Shown: positions 28,201 to 46,345 of the stretch, one piece after another
Numbering within the stretch: position 1 is the first letter of the stretch
Layout of the letters: the number at the start of each line of letters is the position of its first letter
NCBI RefSeq assembly: GCF_018691265.1
Contig: NW_024881300.1
Location: forward strand, 2,809,046-2,873,045
From: Tyto alba
Taxonomy: Eukaryota; Chordata; Aves; Strigiformes; Tytonidae
Length of the DNA stretch: 64,000 bases
Reading direction: 5' to 3'
Position numbers and translations under genes: made by a program
Notes under the pieces: generated by a model
Told to the model about the DNA's origin: nothing
Database searches by the model: none
The model's input: only the letters and a program-made list of their open reading frames with translations

Positions 28201-29989
28201 ATGCCATTTCTGGCATTCCTGGGGATGGATGGACTCTCATGTAATGTTTCCTCCCCAAACCCAGCACCCCTAAACGTCAGCAAAAACCATCCAGGCCCCA
28301 AGATTCTTTTCACATGAAAAACAAGACCCAGATTCTTTTCACATGAGGACTGCCCCACTGACTCTGTGGTCCTACCATCAACAACAGGGCAGGAAAAGGC
28401 CTACCAGTTCCTAGCTGCCTTCTGACAGCTTTCAAATGACACAGCATAACACACCTTAGATGCTGGAGAGATTCCTCTAAAAGAAAAATGCAAAAGGCTC
28501 AGACAAAGCAAGGAAAAAACAAATACAGTAACCCAGAGGAAAGGAAAGGAGTTAACAATTCTGCTACAGTGACTAACAGGAATGTAACTGAGTGACAAGT
28601 TATGTATCAACTCTTAGCCAGAGGTTTTACATGAGTAGTTGATGGTAATCCCTTCCCAGCTCTGCTCACCCCATTCCAGCAACAAGCCAGAGGTGTCTAC
28701 CTTGAGTGCCTATTTCCATAATTCACTAAAATCGTAAGCTTATTGCAAATAGAAACCACTGAGAAGACACAAAGTTTTTCTTCAGAAGAGGAAAAAAAGC
28801 AATGATTCAAGAGGACATTAGAAAAAGGTAGAGAATAAGGCATCTAAGGGTACAAAACCGCAGACAAACAACAAAACATTTAGCTTAGCACATTAACTAA
28901 TTATGTACAGCGCTATCATGCACTTCATCCTACCAGCAAATATGAAGCCAAAACATTAACCTCAAGTCAAATAGCAAAACAAAAATAAGAGAAGCAATAT
29001 TGATTCACTGTATCTGTTGAGTAATCAAGCTTCTTACCATTAGAAATGAGCTGCAAATTTTCTGGATAAGCCAACTTTAACCTTGGAAAAATTAAATCAA
29101 GCCAGACAGGGACAGAGAAGAGAAATACAGCAGGGTTATCTCTATGAAAAAACAAAACAAAACCAAACCAAAATGCCAGTATAATGTCCAAATGTGCAAT
29201 TCCACAGCAAGGTGAGTCTTTTCCTCCAGCTTCCACCATTTAGCTTTCACTAGGATGCCAAGATGGGCACGGTCTCTTAGTGAAGGCAATGGTGGGTTTT
29301 TTTGACTACTGAATTAGTGCTTCTTTCTGATTCATTAAAGCCTTTAGGTTTTTGTATCTACTTAACAGACAGAGTAAAAGGATTTAAACATGCCATTTTC
29401 TGTTACAAGCCTTGGGGCAGGAGAGGAAAGAAATAATCAATGTTTCAGAATTACGATATGGTAACCATAGCAGGCAAAAATCAATTACTGCTGAGAGGAT
29501 CTAGAGATAACATGCAGGTTCCCACTCATCTATTTGAAATGTGTTTTGTTCCCTCCACCCCCCGCCACCCCCCCCCCCCATTTACTCCCCCACTTCTCTT
29601 TGGAAATGTCTTTTCTCATACATTAGAACCTGGCCTGAAGAATCCTACTGGCTTGCAAACACATTTAGAGATAAGGATTTGCCATGATACTGTACAGTAT
29701 CCCCACCTGTGCTCTTCCATTTATCTGAGATTAAAATCAAATCCTTCACAGATTGCTACTTCTGCCTTTCACACCGAGTTTGGCTACACTGAACTTTACT
29801 ATCAGAGAAATGAAACAATGATATGGCTTTATCAAGAACACTGTGTAAGCTGGACGGTCACCCTCAAAAGAAAAACTGCAGGACAGATTTGGGCAATTAG
29901 CAAAAGCATGTGACATGAGATGGGAACACTTTCGGAATGGATAACATTAAAAAAGGAACCAAGTGAGAGCTGCTACTTAAAAAGTCTAT

Positions 29990-30430
29990 GAAGTGATCTA
30001 GAAACGGCAGATCAAGAAATCCAGTTCATACAGGTCTGAACAAGGAAAATATGTCTGTTTAAATGATGCCAAGCTCAAAACCACTAAAAGGAAATAAATT
30101 TTAACACTATCTGTAATTGAATTGTGGAACATACTACCCCAGGAAGATGGCAAGGCCAAAAACATAATGGCATTAAAAACTGACTCAGTATGTATATGGA
30201 TATTGACAATATCTAGAGCTGTGTTTAATACTAAAATTGTGGAAAGAATTATTATCCCTCATGCCTCAGGGTTTTAACCAATCTCTAACCTCTAGAGAAC
30301 AGGGTGGAACCTACTAAAGCAAGCAGATATCCCCAGGAACATCTTTGTCAGTGTTTCTCCTCAGAATTATCTAGTGCTGGTCATAAATACATAAAGATAA
30401 CTCTGAATAGATGTGTCCCAAATCTGATCT
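29990..30430 (+). mobile_element. Ancient L3/CR1-type LINE fragment, 3' region
   Basis: The plus strand follows the order of the old tetrapod L3/CR1 LINE 3' end. It has a 'gtggaacatactacccc..aggaagat' segment, then 'ggcaaggccaaaaacata', then 'atatggata..tatctagagct', then 'ccctcatgcctcaggg', then 'taaccaatctctaacc' with a following AGG-rich stretch, and a later 'ctagtgctgg' segment. The copy is a diverged, 5'-truncated relic with no intact reading frame. The family is recognised from memory and the ends are approximate. Confidence 0.6.
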
Positions 30431-32469
30431 AATAAATCAACTATGACAAATTTAGTTTCAGCTAATCCCACATCTCCGATTCAAGCCCAGGATAGCCAAC
30501 TGAACCATTTGAAAAGGTTTAATGAAGCTGCCGAAATTGAAATTAAGCACTGACATTCACCAGACTTTGAACAGCACTCACATAACACTGGCAAGCCTTC
30601 CTTTTGCTCCTGCAAAAATACCACAAGTTAGAATACCTCTCCCTCCTTCCCCACCTCTACCTCATAATAAACACTGAAGATATCACAATACAAAAATTGG
30701 TGCTTGAAAAGGACAGTGCACAGAGACTCACATTGCAGTCAAAACCCAGCAACATGCTATTTTTTTCTCTATAAAGTTATTTCAAAACTAAGTCTCTTCA
30801 ATCTTCTCAAGCCATTTTTACCAAGCAACAATTAAGCATGGTGTCCCAATTAAGTTAAAAAATAATCTGCTAGTTGTGGGTCAAAAAACTGCATAAACAT
30901 ATCCCTTCTGGTGGAAGTACCACGTATCTTGCATGCTTGCTAAGGCACAAATAATGCAACGGTATAGAAAATTTCCAACTCATCTCCCTAAGCTTCTTTC
31001 AGTCGTTTCCATGTGCACAAAAAACCAACGCAAGACATTTCACAACAACTGCTTTTTGTTTAAACATGAGTTCAGTGATTTAGCTCAAATTAAGTAAATA
31101 ACCCTCTTGCACCCAAAATATTACCAAAGCACAAACCTGAGTAAAGAGTGGGCAGGAGGTAATAAATGAATCCAAAGTAGGAAAGCAAAGGAAATAAATA
31201 CAACTGGAGTAAAAAGAAAAATGAGAGTGGAAGAAAGATGAAAAATAAAGGACAGGAAAGAAAACAGAAAGGAGGCAGCGAGAACTGAAGTTGTGCCAAA
31301 AATCTAAATGAGTGAAGCAAATGCATGTGTCCTTAGTTCCACCTCAAAAGGCTGAAACTTTCTTTCAGGAGCATATCTTGGCAGGAATAAGAATTCATTT
31401 TGACTTCAAAAAGGGAAGTTAAAAAAACATCTATACACACCACCCAAACACTTCTTCCACAAACTGCCAAAATTTCAGGCTGCCGTTTTGCATGGCAAAG
31501 CTTAAGTACATCCACAGTTTATGCCCAGGCATTGGTAAACAGTTGACACACTTATTAGTTAGTGACTATTTTAAACCAAAGCCTGATAATGCCTAGGATT
31601 AAGATTTTGGATGTGGAGTCAAACTAACTAATTACTACAGTCGAGAGGAGGGCATGCACAACAATGTACCTGTGGCCTTTCCCAGACTGTTAAATTACTC
31701 AAATGGTTTAGTAATAAACCCCAGTGGAATTCATCAGTGGAGTAACACTTTCAAGAGGCCTGAGTAAATTAGGGGGCTTGAAAGGAGGGGAGGGAGTCAA
31801 GAGCTGCAGCAGCTGCTCGTTTTTCTAATAGATTTGGTGAACAGCCTGCTTGGAAGGAAAGCATCCAGGGTTTTCTGCTGCTTGTGACCACAGGAGTTCA
31901 GTAAAACAGCGTGCCCTGCTCACGTTACAAACTTCCCTTGTTAAAGGGTGATTTGTTTTGTACAACTCACAGCACCATGAGAGATTAGTTGAGAAAGATG
32001 CTCAAGACAATGCTTACATAATAAAAGAGACTAGCAAAAAACCCTGCAAAAACAATAGTTCGGGAGAGAGGTAACAAACCCACCTCTCCTTGTAAAGGTC
32101 AGCTCCAAGCCATTTTGCCTCATTTCAGAAAAGTTTGCTGAAGATCATAATTCTTTTTCCCCTATTGCAGTTGGGAAAATTTCTTTATTTCTCCTTTTGA
32201 GAAGTAAGAACTGAAAAGCCATACTAACTTAAATAGGTAAACATCCATTTTTCAATCTTAAACATACATCTTAAACCCATTAACACAGAGCAACACTGGG
32301 ACTGAAAGCTTCTGCCATCTGTGAAAAATCCCTGCAACAAGACCTCTGCATCGCTATGAGTGAGGCTTCCCAAAGCCCAGTGTCTCCATTTTCAATTTCC
32401 ACAGAGGCACTAGAAGGACATCCTGTGACCCAACTCAGGAAAGAATTTGATTACTTGAAAAATAAATAC

Positions 32470-32600
32470 ATTAAAAAAAAACAACAACAACAAAAAAAAA
32501 AAAAAAAAAACAAAAACAAAAACAAGCAAACAAGCAACAACAAAAAAAAAAAACACCAAAAAAAAAAAACTCAAACAAAAAAAAAAACAAACCCCAACAT
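32470..32600. repeat. Long A/C low-complexity tract
   Basis: About 130 bases of almost only A and C on the plus strand, built from AAC and AAAAAC motifs and poly(A). It encodes a meaningless lysine/asparagine/glutamine run in the overlapping open frame. It is probably a decayed poly(A) tail or an expanded microsatellite, and no element body is recognised upstream. Confidence 0.85.
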
Positions 32601-34443
32601 TTCAAAACCATGTTCTTTATGCTGTTACTATACAAAATGCCGTTCATATTTTAGAAACCTAATTTAACTCCTTGTTAATTTTTCACTTTTATTTTTTGCC
32701 CTTAAATACAAAGATTTGGGTTCAATTCTGTGTATAACCAGTTCCACCGTTAAATTCCAGCACAGCCCTGCAGATGTTCTATTCAAAGCTATGATCAACG
32801 TACTAGAAATCTCCAAAACCTCTCTCAAACTCTACACTTTCTTCGTAATGGTTTCAAAATTGATGGAAATATCAATATTACAAAACAAAATGGAGTGGTG
32901 CTTTGCAAATTCTAAATGTGAGCCTCAAATAAATAAATGAAACCATCTCTTTAGCCCAAGTAATTGCTCTATCACATGATACATGGAGGTGGCAAATTGC
33001 AGAATTTGCATCTCAGCATTGTTTCTTCTCACCAATCTATATAACCACAAAGATGAAACTGTTCTACTAATTTTTTCTAGCACCATGAATATACTAATTC
33101 CAGTAGTTCATTTGCACATGCTGAGCACACACTGTCTAGGTCAGTAGTCAATACAAGATCTCAGCAAGCACTAAATTAATGGGACAGGGTGACATTAAGA
33201 GGTACTGCGTTGCCAGAAATGCTGTCGTCCTGGTAAGATGCAACCCGGATCCTGAAAGCCATTAACAGTCCCACAGTACTTCTTGCAATAGTAACATTGC
33301 TCCAAGCAGGGTCTTGGTGAAATTCTGACTCAGTCAACCACATCCTACCAGCCAAGGTTTGCTCTAGAGTTTCAGCTAGACGTGGTGTTTTAAAGGGTAC
33401 TGCAGTGCTACTGAGAGAAGCAGAGATGTCTACACCTTGGCACAGGAGAGGCTGCATTTTGGATGTGTGATCTCCAAACTGCCTTTTATACCGTATTTTT
33501 CCCTTCACATAGCTACAAGTTAACATTCAATTAGGCATTGGAACATTTTTCATCAAAAGGCAGAGCTATGCAGTATAAGGAGAAAAAAGGGGAGGGGGGA
33601 ATGAAGTCAAGTGTTACGACTCAAAATCTGGTCTTTGTTTTAAGATGTTTATCATAGATACTTCAAATATGTTTATTAAAAGTCTACAGTCGTACCTATT
33701 TGAGATGCAAAGAACGTATCTGGATTAAGCAGACAGGAAATATGAAGTGTGCCAGGACACAGCAGAATTTAAATAGATCAATAAACATAGCTGCTAGAAC
33801 AAGAGTTCTCAATTTTTCCATCTCATGACCTTGCATTAGCATAAAGTTTTGAAATGTCCCTTTCATACTCTCTTGTTTACCCACAATGAAAGAGAAAGGC
33901 AGATTATGTCTCTTCTCTCCCTGTTCCTAGCCCTAAGGGGCTAGGAATCCATGATTAGAACCACAATGAACTGGAAGATCACCATAATTGTGCTGGTTAA
34001 CATGCAGCCAAGCAAGCAGAAGAAATTTGAAATAATTCAGTATCACAGCATTTATTAATACTGCACTACTGACTGTAATCTGGACAACTAACAAACCACC
34101 ACAACTACAAAACACCACTAATGTAAAGTTCTACATTAAATGTGCCATGGTTTGGGGTTTTGGGGGGGGTGTGTGATTGTTTTTAAAGTCAATAAGGCTA
34201 CAGTAATTTAAAACTGCACTACTAAATCATGCTATTAAACCAGTACCAAAAATTAGAGAAAATTGTTGCTTAGATGTAAACTAAGCATGAGAGGGGAAAA
34301 AAGTGACAAACAAAAAAAATAACACCCAAAACCCCCAAATACATTCCCAATGTTTTGGGCTTCTCTTTTTTTTTTCCCCCTCTCTCTTTTTATACAGTGT
34401 TACTCACTCACCTACCTAATGCCAAAAGGAGCTTCTTGGGTTG

Positions 34444-34464
34444 TTTTTTTTTTTTTTTTTTTTT
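34444..34464. repeat. Poly(T) tract, 21 bases
   Basis: A simple T run on the plus strand in the probable NUP93 intron. It could be the reverse-oriented tail of an old retroelement, but no body is recognised. Confidence 0.85.
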
Positions 34465-37400
34465 ACTTAGAAAAAGAAAACAAACATTGAAAAAACCCAG
34501 CCAACCACGCACCACCCCATACTGGCTACAAAATAGAAAAGCTTGAACTCTTAAACTCCGGTTACATCCCAGTCTACGCACACCGTGGCGTTTCCCAAGG
34601 CATTCTCTGATCAGCACAGGCCTTGGGAGGCTCGGGGCCATTGTGTTCATTCGGAGGAGCCCCAGGAGACTCTCAGTGTCAGGAAGGTGGCAGACAGGCC
34701 ACCCAGCCCCCGGCTGCCTTGCCAGGGCTGCCAGCGGCCGAAGCCCTTGCAACTCTCATCACCCAGCAGAGCACCACGGACAGGCTGCAGTTTTCCTTTA
34801 GAGGTTTATGTAAAATTATTTACACATTACCTAAAAGAAGAGAGACGTGCAAGCACATCAAAGGTGAGATGAGGAAGTCTCTGTAATTTATATTTCTAAT
34901 GTCCACATCGCCTAGCTCCATTTGCTGCATGTCAAAATATTCATTCCACATCACCGCCTTCTTCAATTCTGTTAAAAATGCCTCTGGAGACATTTAATTA
35001 CCAGGATACTTATATTCTTCATTTTCATGCCTAAATGTATACATTAAGGGTCAAATCCTGAATTAAATAAATGACACGACCTAGGCAAAGAAGACAGCAG
35101 GGTTTGATACTACCATGCACTAGTAACGGGAAGAAGAAAATTACTTTTGAGAACCTTTGTAGAGAGATATTTTTGGAGCATAAGATTTCTACAGCTTTTG
35201 AAGAATTCACAACTATGACTGCAAATAATATTTTTCATTTCAACTGCAGCAATGAAAAGAAACCAACACCTGAGACTGACCCTAAAAAAAAACAAAGTAG
35301 AAGAAGATTGCCCTTGCATTCACTGTCCTGGCTCTGTAATGGTTAAAAGGTCCCCACAGCTGTGCCGGCACCATCGATTAGGGTGAACAAGGAAGCAACA
35401 GAAAAATAAAGCCACCTTAATTTCAAGCTCCATTAGAACTGAAGGACTTGGGGGGTGGGGGGGGGGTCGCGAGAAATCAATGTTTGGCAAATGGGAAAGG
35501 GCAAAATCTGCAAAAGGAAAAATCCATTTTCAGGCTAAGCTAATGCAAACAATGGATGGTGAACAGCACTTGAGGTTGCCCCTTTAAGGTTGTGTCAGCA
35601 TTTCCATTTATAAACTCTGATTTTAGTTACACTCTAGCAGATTACCACATGCTTTCGTATTATTCTAGCAGATACCACAAAGTACATCACAAACGGTAAT
35701 ATAAAATAGCAGTAAGAGCTCACTAGTTGAATAATACACCCTTTCCGTACCTGATGTCAGAGTAAGAGTTTTTAAATTATCAGTCATACACATACATATA
35801 CACAAACAGAACATACAGTGCTGGGACCCAGATTCTACCAACACTAAAACAGAAGTCACAGCTTCCTTGGATACAAAGCCCACTTAGGGTACTCTAAAAA
35901 CTTGAAAATATCCCAGATAATTAATTTCAGTCTGCCTCAGTTGCCACTTGGACAGATTTCAGTCCAACCTTCTACCCTCATTTAGATAAAAGCTCTTATT
36001 TCTGTATCTGGACCTCCAGAGAGCTACTCAGTCAATACTCTCAACATCTACACCCAGAAATCAAAACCAAACCCTGGTAAACAACCTTTAACTTCAGCTC
36101 TGCCTAGATGAGAAGGCCAAGGTGAAACCGTTGTACAAATGAGATAATTCAACAATATTTCCTTCAGTGTAATGGAGCCAGGACTTCTCTAAGCAGATAA
36201 GCAGTGTATGCAAGGAGAGCTGGTGTCTGTTTCTAGCATTCATTTCACAGATCTGGACCAAGCCTTAAAAGTGAGAGCAACACCATTTCTTAAAATTTGG
36301 GCTTAGACATTTCAAAACAAGCATGCAGAGGGGATAAATCTTATATCAAGCCATCGTGATATGTTCAAAACACAAAGCACATAGTAAAGCATAATGTATA
36401 CTGCAGTCAAACTATCACAGTAGGTATAAATCAGGCCTTGGTCCTGCAACTAACCCCTTCCAGGTATCCCAAACAAGTTTACTAGAGCAGCACCGAACCT
36501 CTCTCCGACATCCGTACATAAACCAAACAGCACATGTGCAAGAGCCAGGTCCTAGTTCACACTACAACAGCACAGCCTTCCCATATACTTATAATAATTC
36601 CTCCTCTGGCTGCCATTTCTGTGACCCGAGAGAGGTCTGTGCTCACTAGAAGAGGGCATCAGTCTGCATCTTTTTGGAAGAGAGAAGAGATACCTTTTCT
36701 GAATAGGATGTCAACATTATGTTTATACACATATACACCATATCCCTGAGATACCAGCTTGTGTGATCAACTCCTACCTGGGATTTGTAAAAAACACAAA
36801 GAAATAAAAAAACCCATGCATTTCTGTGCTAAATATGGCATCGAGAATATCAAGAAACACTTGACTACCATATTCAACTTTGCAAAGATTTTGTCAAAAT
36901 AGGGCGCTTTGACAATTTAGAAAATCTTGACCTTCATGAACTTCTGACATAGGAATTATTATGAACTGGATTTGCTGCAAGAAGCATTTGTTGCGTTGCA
37001 TGCAATTTAAGAACACAAACTTTGAAATCAGAGTGGAAAAATACAAATTCCTATAATTTATTGGCAAGTCTAGAATCTTTTTCATAATCTTCCCGGCCTA
37101 CTGCTCTAGTGGGAGACATTTCCTGGACTCACAACCCTTTTATGTGCAAGTAATCTACATTTTACAACTGATAAATAATTCAGATAATTAATTGAGCTGC
37201 AATTTGGTGCACTTCTTTTTAGTCAGCACTATGGAGTACTATTTAAAAGAGGTTCTGTACAGAAAGTCCCTCTTGCTTGTTAACCCAAGCTGAGGCTTCT
37301 GTTAAGGTGAATTCCTAGACTCTCTTAACACTTTCCGAATGTCTAACATCAGTATCCCGGGACTTCATGCCCTAGGATGCTCCCCTCTGATTTTTCTTGC

Positions 37401-37822
37401 TGTTTTTTATTCTCTATATAAGAAATAGGGGATTTCCTGGAATTCTGCTTCTACAGTGCTGACTTCCATCATTTGAGAGATTAGATTCTAGTGTATCTCT
37501 CTGTGGTACCCATATACAGCTTGCTAGAACAGACTACAAGATAGGAAAGAACAGATACAATTAGTACTTTAGGTAAGAAAGATGGAGAAGCTCAAGCAAA
37601 CGATCAGAGAAATCACTGGATGCAAACGAGCGATGGAGCACACAGCAGGAAGTCTGAAGAGTAGTTTCATACTGTAAGAGCTTTGATAGAATTCAGAAGT
37701 CAGCAGAAACCTAAAATTCATACAATTAAGATTTAATCATATTTGTAACCTTCACATAACTGCAACAGTCAGCAAAGGCAGAGCATTAGCTCTGTGCCGC
37801 TATAACAAGTGCCCATATTCAC

Positions 37823-38011
37823 CTCCGGAGGCATCAGCTTCTCCCGTGCTGTGGTGTACATAGACTGTACCAATGCAGAGTCCCACCGTGGTTTTATGGA
37901 GGGAAGAGTGCACTGACGTGCAGCTTCAGGTGCTTGCCTGAAAAAAGTTTCAGCCTCTTCATCAAATGATGCTGTGAAGTGTTTATGAACTGATAACGCT
38001 ACCTGCTCAAA
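37823..38011 (-). CDS. Candidate 63-codon exon of unknown identity, same strand and phase as NUP93
   Basis: On the minus strand the sequence reads acceptor CCCTCAAGCTTCAG, then 189 open bases, then donor GAG|GTGAATATG. It starts with TTT GAG CAG and ends with ATG CCT CCG GAG, so it has phase 0 at both ends. The peptide begins FEQVALSVHKHF, contains SFDEEAETFFRQ and RWDSALVQSMYTTAREKL, and ends MPPE. It looks globular, with mixed charge and no low complexity. Its base composition is richer in GC than the surrounding intron. It lies 4 kb downstream of the NUP93 exon that ends in phase 0 (DTDIQ), so inclusion would keep the NUP93 frame. It does not match the NUP93 protein I know, which continues GFLKNEK after DTDIQ. 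It may be an alternative cassette exon, an exon of a nested gene, a decayed retrocopy, or chance. The polypyrimidine tract is weak. I do not recognise the family. Confidence 0.35.
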
Positions 38012-42910
<4,899 letters not shown>

Positions 42911-43255
42911 CTTCAGAGAAAGAGAAACAAAACCTTGCTCAGCCATAAACAGTTTCTATACCTACAGGGGCGCAGACAGACCACCAAGAACAAGTCTTCT
43001 AAGACAGGATACTCTCCTGCCCATCCTCCCCAAGTGCTGAACATCAAGGAAATACTTTCAAGTGGTCTCAGAGAGCTTTGTCTTGCAGGACTATGTTCTT
43101 AAGAGAGATCTGTGGACCTGTCAGAAGCAGGATGCAGATGCCGTATGACAGTTCATATATTGCCTTGATACAAAGGAGAGTGAAAGCAGAGAAGTTTCTG
43201 TGAAGAATCTGGTGTTAATTTAGCTATAAACTACTTGTATACACATGTATATAAG

Positions 43256-43322
43256 TAGTTCAGAGAGTTGCACTTGATCCTTATGGAGCCCTTCCAACTC
43301 AAGATATTCTACAATTCTGTAT
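43256..43322 (+). mobile_element. CR1 LINE 3'-terminal fragment
   Basis: The plus strand matches the conserved CR1 3' end in order: 'gttgcacttgatcc', then 'cccttccaactcaaga', then 'tattctacaattctg', which corresponds to the terminal short-motif repeat of CR1. Only the last 60-70 bases remain, which is typical of the severe 5' truncation of avian CR1 copies. An AT-rich stretch follows to about 43,385. Confidence 0.65.
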
Positions 43323-43385
43323 TTTTATATATTATAAATGGAGACACATACATATGCATGCATAGGTATATATGTATATATGAGA
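43323..43385. repeat. AT-rich (TATA/CATA) low-complexity tract
   Basis: A mixture of TATA, CATA and TGTA motifs directly after the CR1 3' end. It may have expanded from the CR1 terminal repeat. Confidence 0.6.
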
Positions 43386-46289
43386 GCTAAAAACACACAG
43401 AACTTATAAACATGGGGTTAAATTAACAGCAATGGACATTAACAGCAATTAACAGTACATGGACAGCTATAACTAGCCATCTATTAAACTGTGTTAATCC
43501 ATATGTCATTAATCTCCAAAATCAAAAGAAGTATACATGGCTCCAACGTAGAAGATATGTTGTAACTTCAATGTATGCAGAAAGTTTTACCAGTGTTCGT
43601 GAGAACTGTTTGCAGAAACCAGATGAGAGAATAAAGAAACATAACACAGCGTAAAGCAAGGGCTCTAGCAGATGAGGTCTTTAGTTCATCACGCAGTTCC
43701 AAATTCAGAATGAAGCCTGTTATTTTTACATATAGGACAAAAATGGATGTGCTTGGGATCAATGTGGAAAAAAACATGTAGCTGCAATGGTGTCCACATT
43801 AACGAAATACGAAACCCAAACCCTCAACTTCACACACCAAATCCATGATTTGCAGCTAAATCAGCTACGTGCTACGAGCACCTGGCACCTATGTAAAGCC
43901 AAAGGAGAAGATCATAGAAATCTAGTCTTGCTGAATGGTGCTACAGACATGGGAAGCTCCAGTATAATCTCTCTCTCCTAGCACTTGCACCCCAACCCAA
44001 AGTGCCTGGGATCAAATAAGACAAACCAGATCTTCATCATTTACACAAAAGTAAAATCAATGGAGGATATCTGGTTCAAGGGAGCCCACTAAGAAGAAAA
44101 TAGGGCATTTTTACAAACCAAAAATAGCCTGCAATTCAAGTATTTCCTGGTACCCCTCAACCATTCCAAAGCAATTTAACAGTGTAATTTTAATATCCGT
44201 CACGTTCTCAGTCTCACCACCATTCCCAAGTACAACTACCAGTGGCAGTAGCACTGCTTTTGTCTGTCTGGACAAGTGATTTAAAAGCACTGCATGATGA
44301 TTCATTCAGACATATGCAATTAGAGAAACTGATCCCTACTGCCTGGGTGCCAGGACAAACTCTAACAGCCGGCATCCAGGAATGGAGAATTTCACAAGCA
44401 CTCCCCACCCACTTCTGGAAAGCTGGGAGCTACTGGGGGAGGCAGCGATCATATTTGCACTGACTTGTTAATCAGGTGAGACAGCAGATAGAACTGGATT
44501 TGTTTGAACGGATTCACATGTCACCGAGATGGAGGGGAGCAGGGCGGGGTGATGGTGGAAATAAGCAGTTTCATGCCCTGCAATGCAGTACAGAACATCT
44601 TTCCAGCGCGTACTTGCGATAACTCAGGTGCACCCCTGCCAGAAGCAGCCTCTGTTGGCAGACACCGACCAGAACAGCCACGCTCCCGTGCAGTTAAGAA
44701 CTGATCAGATCCTCTGGGAGCACCAACTGCAAGAACAGCACAGACTACAGCTTGATTCGATCCGATCCGGTCCACTTCCTCTTTTCATTACCAACCAGAT
44801 AAAAAGCTGAGAGCGTAAGAAGGCACTAACTTCTCAGAGCACTGAAACCAAAAGCATGGAGAATCAGTGCACTATAAAACTGCTCCCAAACCTGCACTTT
44901 TTAGCCATAGACTCCACGTCAATACCATAAAAGGTCTGTCCCATAAATTTGCCAACGTAGAACAATTGCAACAACTCTGAGATTTAATTGAATTCAGCAG
45001 ATATAGAATAAACTAGTTATTTTGGAGGAAATTAAACTACCTGTGATTATAACCAAGCACTGGAAATGACAGCTCAAAACTTATCTAGAAAGCCAACACT
45101 AAACAGCTTTTTCTAAGAGACAGAATTCAAATATTTAGACTGAGTAACAACACGAACAACTTTGTCTCCACCCTGACAGAATTTACTGCATTCAAGAGAC
45201 TGCAGTCTGACTCTTAACGCTGCTGTGCAAGATGGAAACTGCTACCACAGTAACGAGCAGAGCGATGGCAGATTTTCATGTCTGGCTGGGGAAGGAGCAA
45301 CAACTGACACCTAAGGGAAAGAAAATACATCAGAAATTAAACTAACTTCTGTGAAACCAGATCGACCTTGGGCTAAAAGCCAGGACTGAAAAGGCTCTTC
45401 TGTAAAACAACTTTGATGACTTATCAATAGAAGCTGCTGCATTAGACTACAATTCCATTAAACCCCAGTATAATGTTTCCCCAACATTTAAAACCACAAA
45501 TAAATGCTGTATACTGTACAAGCTGACTGGATTTAAGCCAAGAAGACACCAGAAAATATGATGGCAGGTTTCTTAAGTCTATTCAGACTAATTATAAATT
45601 ATGATTTATTACCTAAAACCCCTAAAAACTCCTCCAGAGCACTACAGTGCTATCTAATGAAGAATGCTGTAGCTATTATACTCCAAATATGGCCATGAAC
45701 ATTTTACTGTACTAGCTTCAGAAAGACACAAAGCTGAAATGCTCCAGTGCCTGTGTGTCTGTTGTATTTCACGTACTGACAGGCTTTGTGTCATCTAATT
45801 AATTAACTCTGAGAAACAGACTAAAAAAAATTCATATTTTTTCAGTGCTTTGAAAAAAAAAGGAGGAAGACTTCACAGGGGAGAAGGAAAGCCTCACCCG
45901 CTACCTTCAGAATAGCAGATGGACCAATACAGTTCCACAAGTTGCAAAGAGATTCTTCAAAATAGGCAACAGAGGAAGAAAACCAGTGTCACCCTCTCAC
46001 AAAGGCTCTGGCCCTGGAGTGTTCAAGAGACTCGGTCTGACAAGCTGCTTTTAGAAGGAAGACACAAGAGCATACTAGTCAGAGAAAGCGGGCAATTCTT
46101 TACTTGCTGCAGTCAAGCTCTGAGGCAAAAGTGCTTTTTCCAAGCCTGGACTGCTACAGGTAGTGTAGCAGCTCCTGTCTACTAAGCTAAACATGAATAA
46201 GTAAAAGGCCCATTCTGCAAGCCTGGGGAATTTTGTATGAACAGCAATAACACTTTGCATAAGCAGACATCCAGACCTTTCAGAAAAGA

Positions 46290-46345
46290 AGTCAGCAACA
46301 CAATCCCCACATTACAGACAGGGGAACTGATTAAGAAATGCAGAG
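46290..46345 (+). repeat. Possible MIR-like SINE remnant
   Basis: A segment 'ccccacattacagacagggg' followed by 'aactgattaagaaatgcagag' resembles the 3' part of MIR-type CORE-SINEs, where a 'cccattttacagatgagg' segment precedes 'aaactgaggcacagag'. The copy is short and diverged. Visual similarity only. Confidence 0.35.

Larger units (their letters stand above)
15000..29989. other. AT-rich non-coding DNA, probable NUP93 intron
   Basis: No exon or RNA gene is recognised. The stretch holds a homeobox/SOX/POU-motif-rich block near 15,640-16,180 (see findings), an A-rich low-complexity tract at about 25,145-25,222, another C/A-rich tract at about 26,070-26,125, a MIR-like remnant near 24,575-24,671, and a short tandem duplication of a 17-base segment at about 28,301-28,347. 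Open frames here look like chance. Confidence 0.6.
30431..37822. other. Non-coding DNA, probable NUP93 intron
   Basis: No recognised gene. It holds a purine-rich stretch at about 31,180-31,285, a long A/C mosaic at 32,470-32,600, a T21 run at 34,444-34,464, and a G-rich run near 35,451-35,467. A moderately long minus-strand open frame at 33,176-33,526 has no recognised homology and no convincing splice sites (see findings). Confidence 0.55.

Noticed and set aside
29440..29913. Plus-strand open frame of 157 codons
   Set aside because: It crosses a C homopolymer giving a proline run, shows no recognised family, and is on the strand opposite to NUP93.
32356..32667. Lysine-rich open frame
   Set aside because: It is produced by the A/C low-complexity tract.
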